Assembly (NCBI RefSeq): GCF_026013365.1
Contig: NZ_JAPDOE010000004.1
Coordinates: 310,001 to 374,000, forward strand
Origin: Paenibacillus sp. LS1
Lineage (GTDB): Bacteria > Bacillota > Bacilli > Paenibacillales > Paenibacillaceae
Reading direction: 5' to 3'
Length of the DNA stretch: 64,000 nt
The translations under genes and the position numbers were made by a program. The notes beneath the pieces were generated by a model. It did not search any database, had not been told where the DNA came from, and saw only the letters and a list, made by a program, of their open reading frames with translations. Position 1 is the first letter of the stretch; the number at the start of each line of letters is the position of its first letter. Positions 58,367-64,000 of the stretch are shown piece after piece.

Positions 58367-59260
58367 ATGGAGATCCACGCTAAACAAGTACGCCCTGATT
58401 CTAAAAACCGCGCCGATCGTGCGCGCATGCTTATTTCCTGTCCGGATGGTCCAGGAATTGTAGCTGCCGTCTCTCACTTCCTGCACCAGCATGGTGCAAA
58501 CATTGTTCAGTCGGACCAGTATACAATGGACCCTGCTGGCGGCATGTTCTTTATGCGAATTGAGTTTGATCTTCCGCAGTTGTTAATCAACCTGCCGAAA
58601 CTGGAAGCCGATTTTGCAGAAGTGGCAAGCCGTTTCCAAATGGAATGGACGCTATCTGCGGTTAGCCGCAAGAAGAAACTGGCTATCTTTGTATCCAAAG
58701 AAGATCACTGTCTGGTTGAATTGTTATGGCAATGGCAGGCAGGCGACCTGGATGCAGATATTGCGCTTGTGGTCAGCAACCATCTGGACATGAAGGACTA
58801 TGTAGAATCATTCGGCATTCCATATCATCACATTCCGGTTACAGCAGATACGAAGAAAGAAGCAGAACAGCGTCAACTGGACGTCATCGGCAATGATGTG
58901 GATGTGATCATTCTGGCTCGTTACATGCAGATCATCTCTCCAATGTTCATTGAGCACTACCGCAATCGAATCATTAACATCCATCATTCATTCCTGCCAG
59001 CCTTCGTGGGCGGTAAACCGTATGCGCAAGCATACAACCGTGGTGTCAAAATTATCGGTGCGACAGCGCACTATGTTACGGAAGAACTGGATGGCGGCCC
59101 GATTATTGAACAGGATGTGCAGCGTGTAAGCCACGGGGATGATGTAACCGAGCTGAAGCGTATTGGACGTACCATTGAGCGTGTTGTGCTTGCACGTGCC
59201 GTGAAATGGCATGTTGAAGACCGTGTTCTTGTTCACGAAAATAAAACCGTTGTATTTTAA
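58367..59260 (+). CDS. purU: Formyltetrahydrofolate deformylase
   Basis: Hydrolyses 10-formyl-THF to formate and THF. N-terminal ACT domain (ARMLISCPDGPGIVAAVSHF) and C-terminal formyltransferase fold with INIHHSFLPAFVGGKPYAQA (HHSFLP motif) and HYVTEELDGGPIIEQDV (catalytic Asp). Length 297 is standard. The start ATG follows GGAGGAAG. Only a short gap follows nfo, so they may be co-transcribed. Confidence 0.96.
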   Translation: MEIHAKQVRPDSKNRADRARMLISCPDGPGIVAAVSHFLHQHGANIVQSDQYTMDPAGGMFFMRIEFDLPQLLINLPKLEADFAEVASRFQMEWTLSAVSRKKKLAIFVSKEDHCLVELLWQWQAGDLDADIALVVSNHLDMKDYVESFGIPYHHIPVTADTKKEAEQRQLDVIGNDVDVIILARYMQIISPMFIEHYRNRIINIHHSFLPAFVGGKPYAQAYNRGVKIIGATAHYVTEELDGGPIIEQDVQRVSHGDDVTELKRIGRTIERVVLARAVKWHVEDRVLVHENKTVVF

Positions 59261-59320
59261 GCTTATGCTTTAATACTGCGCAAGGTTGATTCGGAACCAC
59301 GTAATAGACTACAGACTAAC

Positions 59321-59365
59321 AAAAAGGCGACCCCAATTCGTTTACGAAACGGGAGTCGCTTTTTT
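59321..59365. terminator. Bidirectional terminator between purU and the YqhR-like gene
   Basis: AAAAAGGCGAC pairs with GTCGCTTTTT-type arm; inner AATTCGTTTACGAA. The minus-strand gene's stop (59342) lies inside it. Confidence 0.85.
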
Positions 59366-59818
59366 CGTGTTGATATATTTTCCGCACAAGCCAAGAACTA
59401 TACCAAACAGGAGATGTCCAACAATCCAGTAGAGGATGGCGGTCAAGTCGTACAGGTCCGGCACACGTGGGGATAGTTGAGAGAGCGGGATGTAGAGCAG
59501 GGATGAGACGGCACCGAGCAAGATTCCTTTAAACATAGGGAGGCCTGAGCGCTGTACCCACCACAAATAGAAGATGGCAATGGCAACAGACACAATTAGG
59601 TGCAAAGAAAACTCAATGAATTCGGGTAAGGTTAGCGGAAGACCAGGCACAAAATCGATATTCAGAAGCAGGGTATATACTTGTTCACCGGTGTTGGCCT
59701 GAATCACTTTGAGGAAAAATCCCAGGACAACTCCCGACAGAATACCCGTTAAAATACCGGATATCCAGGGTAATGAGTATTTTACCGATGGGGATGGGTG
59801 AGCAGCAGGATCTGTCAT
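59342..59818 (-). CDS. Four-helix membrane protein (possibly YqhR-like)
   Basis: A 158-residue protein with about four membrane helices (WISGILTGILSGVVLGFFLK; FSLHLIVSVAIAIFYLWWVQ; ILLGAVSSLLYIPL; ILYWIVGHLLFGIVLGLCGK) and a polar N-terminus. The pattern resembles the B. subtilis YqhR type, but I am not sure. RBS TAGGAGGTCGC. Function unknown. It is convergent with purU and divergent from tkt. Confidence 0.7.
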   Translation of the reverse strand: MTDPAAHPSPSVKYSLPWISGILTGILSGVVLGFFLKVIQANTGEQVYTLLLNIDFVPGLPLTLPEFIEFSLHLIVSVAIAIFYLWWVQRSGLPMFKGILLGAVSSLLYIPLSQLSPRVPDLYDLTAILYWIVGHLLFGIVLGLCGKYINTKKATPVS

Positions 59819-60128
59819 GTTCGCGACCTCCTATGATTGACGCATGTACATTTGAAAAGTAAACCGCAGCTCACTTTCAAATCCATATTCAGGAATATTA
59901 TATGTGAATTACGGATGGATATCTAAAAAATGCATGGTTTTCAGCTTAGAGGTTATACTTCATGCGATGGATTTGCGAGGCTCGTTAAGTCTGTTTTTGG
60001 ATTCAAGTGCCTTGTGAAATGCGATTTTTGCTTGATTGGCAAGGGATTATTTATCACAAACAACCGATTTTTCACGAACTTCTAAAAGAAGGTTATGGAA
60101 AAGCTTCACGCCAAGTGATACAATACAA

Positions 60129-60169
60129 AAGTGAATAAGTCAAAATGAAACACTCAAGCGGATTCACTT
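60129..60169. repeat. Inverted repeat upstream of tkt
   Basis: AAGTGAAT at 60129-60136 and ATTCACTT at 60162-60169, with TTCACTTATTGTGAA overlapping the right arm. It lies within the 433-bp gap 59819-60251, which otherwise holds TACAAT (60118-60123) as a possible -10 and no gene that I can support. Confidence 0.4.
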
Positions 60170-60251
60170 ATTGTGAAATTCGGTTTGCTTGTATGATGAG
60201 AGGGATTCGCTTGCGCACCCGACTTATCTAAAGACATGAGGAGGACAAACC

Positions 60252-62294
60252 ATGACTGACAAGAACGAAGCGATTCAAAAGGACGAGAACAGCACGATCG
60301 ACAACCTGTCGATTACTACCGTACGTACTTTGGCGATTGATGCAATTGAGAAGGCAAATTCCGGACATCCGGGTATGCCTATGGGCTCCGCTCCAATGGG
60401 GTACCAACTTTTTGCAAAAACGATGACTCATAACCCGGACCACCCAACTTGGGTTAACCGGGACCGTTTTGTCCTGTCTGCAGGACATGGCTCCATGTTG
60501 CTGTACAGCTTGCTGCACCTGAGCGGATATGATCTTCCAATGGAAGAACTGAAACAGTTCCGTCAATGGGGAAGCAAAACTCCGGGTCACCCGGAATTCG
60601 GACATACTGCAGGTGTTGATGCAACAACCGGCCCACTGGGTCAAGGTATTGCAATGGCTGTAGGTATGGCGATGGCTGAAGCTCAACTGGGCGCAACATA
60701 CAATAAAGACAAGTTCAACGTAGTTGACCACTACACTTACGCAATCTGTGGTGATGGTGACTTGATGGAAGGCGTATCTCATGAATCAGCTTCCCTGGCT
60801 GGACGTTTGCACCTGGGCAAACTGATTATGTTGTTCGACTCCAATGACATCACGTTGGATGGTAAATTGGATCTGTCTTCTTCCGAAAGCATCGCGAAGC
60901 GTTTTGAAGCTTATGGCTGGCAAGTGCTGCGCGTTGAAGATGGTAACGATCTGCCTGCAATCGAAAAAGCAATTCAGGAAGGTCAAGCAGATACACTGCG
61001 TCCTACGCTGATCGAAGTTAAAACGGTTATCGGTTACGGTAGCCCGAACAAACAAGGTAAAGGCGGCCACGGCGGTACTCACGGATCTCCACTGGGTGCA
61101 GACGAAGCCAAATTGACTAAAGAGTATTACAAATGGGTTTATGAAGAAAACTTCCACGTACCAGCTGAAGTTCGCGATCACTTTGCACAAGTGAAAGATC
61201 GTGGTATCTCTGCTAACAAAGCTTGGGACGAGAAATTTGCCGAGTACAAAAAAGCATTCCCTGAGCTGGCAGCTCAATTCGAAACAGCGATTAACGGCGA
61301 CCTTCCAGAAGGTTGGGACCGTGATCTTCCTAAATATGCAGCAACAGACAAAGCGCTTTCCACTCGTGTAGCATCCGGTAACGCTCTGAACGGTCTGGCG
61401 CACAACGTGCCACAACTGACAGGCGGATCTGCTGACTTGGAAAGCTCCACAATGACTCACTTGAACAACCTGGAGAACTTCACACCTGAAGATTATTCCG
61501 GCCGTAACATCTACTTCGGTATCCGTGAATTTGGTATGGCTGGAGCAATGAACGGTATGGCACTGCACAGCGGTGTGAAAGTATTCGGAGGTACATTCTT
61601 CGTATTTACCGATTACCTGCGTCCGGCTGTTCGTCTGGCTGCCCTGATGGGATTGCCTGTAACGTATGTTCTGACTCACGACAGTATCGCTGTTGGTGAA
61701 GATGGTCCTACGCACGAACCGATCGAGCAACTGGCATCCCTGCGTATCATTCCTAACCTGACGGTTATTCGTCCGGCTGATGGTAATGAAACTTCGGCTG
61801 CTTGGGCTTACGCGCTTGAGAACAAGAGCAACCCGGTTGCACTCGTACTCACTCGTCAAAACCTGCCGATCCTGGAAGGTACGGTTGAAGGTTCACGTGA
61901 GAACGTGAAACGTGGTGCTTATGTTGTCTCTGATGCAAAAGATGGCAAAGCGGTAGCACAAATTATCGCTACAGGTTCTGAAGTGCAATTGGCTGTTAAA
62001 GCTCAAGCAGCACTTGCTGAACAAGGCATCCAAGTTCGCGTCATCAGCATGCCAAGCTGGGATCTGTTCGAGAAACAAGACAAAGCTTATAGAGAGTCCG
62101 TTCTTCTTCCGGATGTTAAAGCTCGTCTTGCGATTGAAATGGCTTATCCAATGGGCTGGGAGAAATATGTTGGAGATCAAGGTGACATTCTCGGAATCAG
62201 CACATTCGGTGCATCCGCGCCTGGCGACCGTGTTATCCAGGAATATGGTTTTACAGTGGACAACGTGGTTAGCCGCGTAAAAGCATTGCTGTAA
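60252..62294 (+). CDS. tkt: Transketolase
   Basis: Thiamine-diphosphate enzyme of the pentose phosphate pathway. Visible: ANSGHPGMPMGSAPMGYQLF at the N-terminus, the ThDP motif GDGDLMEGVSHESASLAGRL, and the pyrimidine-domain catalytic Glu in NIYFGIREFGMAGAMNGMAL; FTHDSI-type YVLTHDSIAVGEDGPTHEPI is intact. The 680 residues match the family. Codon use is strongly biased, as expected of a highly expressed gene. The start ATG follows GAGGAGG. Confidence 0.98.
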   Translation: MTDKNEAIQKDENSTIDNLSITTVRTLAIDAIEKANSGHPGMPMGSAPMGYQLFAKTMTHNPDHPTWVNRDRFVLSAGHGSMLLYSLLHLSGYDLPMEELKQFRQWGSKTPGHPEFGHTAGVDATTGPLGQGIAMAVGMAMAEAQLGATYNKDKFNVVDHYTYAICGDGDLMEGVSHESASLAGRLHLGKLIMLFDSNDITLDGKLDLSSSESIAKRFEAYGWQVLRVEDGNDLPAIEKAIQEGQADTLRPTLIEVKTVIGYGSPNKQGKGGHGGTHGSPLGADEAKLTKEYYKWVYEENFHVPAEVRDHFAQVKDRGISANKAWDEKFAEYKKAFPELAAQFETAINGDLPEGWDRDLPKYAATDKALSTRVASGNALNGLAHNVPQLTGGSADLESSTMTHLNNLENFTPEDYSGRNIYFGIREFGMAGAMNGMALHSGVKVFGGTFFVFTDYLRPAVRLAALMGLPVTYVLTHDSIAVGEDGPTHEPIEQLASLRIIPNLTVIRPADGNETSAAWAYALENKSNPVALVLTRQNLPILEGTVEGSRENVKRGAYVVSDAKDGKAVAQIIATGSEVQLAVKAQAALAEQGIQVRVISMPSWDLFEKQDKAYRESVLLPDVKARLAIEMAYPMGWEKYVGDQGDILGISTFGASAPGDRVIQEYGFTVDNVVSRVKALL

Positions 62295-62443
62295 TAGCTT
62301 CATAAGCGCTGCTATGGTCGCGAGAGCTTTATGCTGTCCTGATCCATGGCAGCAAGTTATTTCCGCAGAGATGGGCGGTGACTCGTTATCGCCCTGATCT
62401 GTTTTGCCTTTTGTTTTCATTAACTTCAGGGGAGCGGGTACGC

Positions 62444-62761
62444 ATGTCACAATTCGATCAAGTCAGTGTAGTGAAAGAGGCCAACATTTATTATGATGGT
62501 CAGGTAACCAGCAGAACGGTTATTTTGGGGGATGGCAGCAAAGTGACTCTGGGCATCATGCTTCCAGGCAGTTATGAGTTCGGTACGGATTCCCGTGAAA
62601 TTATGGAGATTCTGTCCGGAGATCTGAAAGTATTGCTTCCCGGAGAAGAAGAGTGGCAAGAGATTCAAGGTCAAGCTACGTTCCACGTGCCTGCCGAATC
62701 CAAATTTAAACTGGAGATACGCAGCGTTACTGACTACGTCTGCTCGTACCCGGCGGAATAA
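62444..62761 (+). CDS. ppnP: Pyrimidine/purine nucleoside phosphorylase PpnP (DUF1255)
   Basis: A 105-residue cupin-like protein: FDQVSVVKEANIYYDGQVTS, LGIMLPGSYEFGTDSREIME, SGDLKVLLPGEEEWQ and FHVPAESKFKLEI. E. coli PpnP splits a wide range of nucleosides with phosphate; its product ribose-1-phosphate feeds the pentose phosphate pathway, which fits its place after tkt. The ATG at 62444 follows AGGGGAGCGGG; the frame is open upstream without a site. Confidence 0.92.
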   Translation: MSQFDQVSVVKEANIYYDGQVTSRTVILGDGSKVTLGIMLPGSYEFGTDSREIMEILSGDLKVLLPGEEEWQEIQGQATFHVPAESKFKLEIRSVTDYVCSYPAE

Positions 62762-62766
62762 CATAA

Positions 62767-62812
62767 GAAGGGTAAGCAGAACCGCAACCCGCGGATTCGG
62801 TTTACCCTTTTT
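62767..62812 (+). terminator. Terminator after ppnP
   Basis: AAGGGTAA pairs with TTTACCCTT around GCAGAACCGC-type interior, followed by TTTTG. Flanking AAGAAG / CTTCTT extend it. Confidence 0.85.
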
Positions 62813-62950
62813 GCTTCTTGAATTCTAACGACAAAGTTCGAGCTGCAAGCTTGTCAGCCCCGTGGATTTGAAGTATCCTTAAGGCAAGTTGTTTAGAATG
62901 GAATACGGATACGGAAATAATATAACCGAAATCAGGAGGTTTTTGAAATC

Positions 62951-64000
62951 ATGGCAAAAAAAGTGACATTTGACTATAGCACGGCATTGCAATTTGTAAA
63001 TCAGCACGAAGTGGACTATTTCGCAGAACCGATTCGTCTGGCTCATGAGCAGCTTCACAACGGAACAGGAACAGGTTCCGACTATCTGGGCTGGATTGAC
63101 CTGCCAACGGCTTATGACAAAGAAGAGTTTGCTCGCATTCAAAAAGCGGCTGCCAAAATCCAAAGCGACTCCGAAGTACTCATCGTTATCGGTATCGGTG
63201 GATCATATCTGGGTGCACGTGCAGCGATTGAGATGCTGACTCACTCTTTCTATAACAATCTGCCAAAAGACAAACGCAAAACGCCTGAAATCTATTTTGC
63301 AGGAAACAATATCAGTTCCACATATGTAACTCATTTGCTGGATCTGGTTGAAGGCAAAGATTTCTCCGTCAACGTCATCTCCAAATCCGGTACAACAACA
63401 GAGCCGGCAATTGCTTTCCGTATTTTCCGTGCAGCACTGGAAGAGAAATATGGTAAAGAAGAAGCACGTAAACGCATCTATGCTACAACAGATAAAGCGC
63501 GCGGTGCACTGAAAGAACTGGCCAATGCAGAAGGATACGAGTCTTTCATTATCCCGGATGATGTTGGTGGACGTTACTCCGTTCTGACAGCTGTAGGTTT
63601 GCTGCCAATCGCGGCAGCTGGTATCAGCATTGAAGAAATGATGCAAGGTGCGGCTGACGCATCCAAAGAATACAGCAACCCGAACGTAGCTGAGAACGAA
63701 GCATATCAATACGCAGCTGTTCGTAACGCATTGTATCGCAAAGGCAAAGGTACGGAGATCCTTGTAAACTATGAGCCATCCCTGCACTTCGTATCCGAGT
63801 GGTGGAAACAGTTGTTCGGAGAGAGCGAAGGTAAAGACTACAAAGGGATCTATCCTGCATCTGTTGATTTCTCTACAGACTTGCACTCCATGGGTCAATT
63901 CATCCAGGAAGGTAGCCGGAATATCTTTGAAACTGTTATTCAGGTTACTGAAGTTGCGGAGCATATCTCGATCAAATCCGATCCGGATGATCTGGATGGC
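62951..64000 (+). CDS. pgi: Glucose-6-phosphate isomerase, 5' part
   Basis: Glycolytic isomerase, first 350 codons; the gene continues beyond the window. Landmarks: MAKKVTFDYSTALQFVNQHE, VLIVIGIGGSYLGARAAIEM, FSVNVISKSGTTTEPAIAFR and IIPDDVGGRYSVLTAVGLLP. Strong codon bias. The start ATG follows CAGGAGG. The missing part carries the C-terminal catalytic Lys region. Confidence 0.97.
   Translation, partial: MAKKVTFDYSTALQFVNQHEVDYFAEPIRLAHEQLHNGTGTGSDYLGWIDLPTAYDKEEFARIQKAAAKIQSDSEVLIVIGIGGSYLGARAAIEMLTHSFYNNLPKDKRKTPEIYFAGNNISSTYVTHLLDLVEGKDFSVNVISKSGTTTEPAIAFRIFRAALEEKYGKEEARKRIYATTDKARGALKELANAEGYESFIIPDDVGGRYSVLTAVGLLPIAAAGISIEEMMQGAADASKEYSNPNVAENEAYQYAAVRNALYRKGKGTEILVNYEPSLHFVSEWWKQLFGESEGKDYKGIYPASVDFSTDLHSMGQFIQEGSRNIFETVIQVTEVAEHISIKSDPDDLDG

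Noticed and set aside
59990..60180. Rex-like TTGTGAA half-sites upstream of tkt
   Set aside because: Single half-sites occur near 60010 and 60172, but no full TTGTGAA-N4-TTCACAA is present.
60786..61859. A 357-codon minus-strand frame inside transketolase
   Set aside because: Shadow of a strongly codon-biased gene; no recognisable domain or start site.
1..64000. CRISPR arrays, IS elements, prophage and rRNA genes
   Set aside because: No regularly spaced repeats, transposase or phage structural genes, and no rRNA sequence were seen on either strand.

Overview
The window reads as chromosomal DNA of a Paenibacillus-like Bacillota. Evidence: strong AGGAGG-type ribosome binding sites with many TTG/GTG starts, S-layer-homology anchoring, lipoprotein-anchored binding proteins, a ydaO-type c-di-AMP leader, GlnR/TnrA-type operators, CmpA/Tex/SprT and EndoA/EndoAI homologues. 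Gene order partly matches Bacillus subtilis. I identify 62 protein genes (two cut by the window ends), one gene broken by an in-frame stop, six tRNAs, one riboswitch and an interspersed repeat. No IS element, integrase, prophage or CRISPR array is seen.

Layout. 1-8.3 kb: an SLH-anchored serine hydrolase (runs off the left end), an XRE/DUF3169 pair, an MFS exporter divergent from an SgrR-like regulator, and a second serine hydrolase. 8.5-19 kb: a conserved backbone of ydcC-like lipoprotein, alr, the EndoAI/EndoA pair, a GH36 alpha-galactosidase, tex, the tiny sporulation gene cmpA, sprT, tRNA-Asn and tRNA-Ser. 19-23.8 kb: ArsR regulator/flavin reductase, MgtC-like protein, DeoR-HAD operon, then tRNA-Glu, -Lys, -Leu. 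The two tRNA groups resemble one B. subtilis tRNA array that has been split.

24-36.3 kb is a nitrogen region. Urease genes ureABCFGD (no ureE; UreG carries a His-rich tail) are divergent from the urea ABC transporter urtABCDE. Two GlnR/TnrA-type boxes lie between them. Next come a PAS protein, a small HTH-like protein and an orphan second ureF with its own pair of GlnR/TnrA-type boxes. A second tRNA-Leu(GAG) follows at 36.7 kb, so the region is bracketed by two direct tRNA-Leu copies.

36.9-44.4 kb: glutathione peroxidase, a c-di-AMP riboswitch in front of a small Rossmann-like protein of unknown function, a HAD phosphatase, MntH, Ohr, a broken zinc-ribbon gene, a DCC protein, a lipoprotein and a VOC protein. 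44.6-55.5 kb: a Tad/Flp (type IVb) pilus operon of tadZ, tadA, tadB, tadC, Flp1 pilin, two TadE-like pseudopilins, a DUF5702-like protein and a prepilin peptidase, followed by an FHA-domain protein. 55.5-64 kb: epimerase-like and DUF2621 proteins, endonuclease IV, PurU, a membrane protein, transketolase, PpnP and the start of glucose-6-phosphate isomerase.

The leads I rate highest are the c-di-AMP-controlled Rossmann-like protein, the orphan GlnR-boxed ureF that has lost the usual UreF tail, the ~180-255 bp interspersed repeat whose outer arms differ between copies yet still pair, and the split or duplicated tRNA loci.
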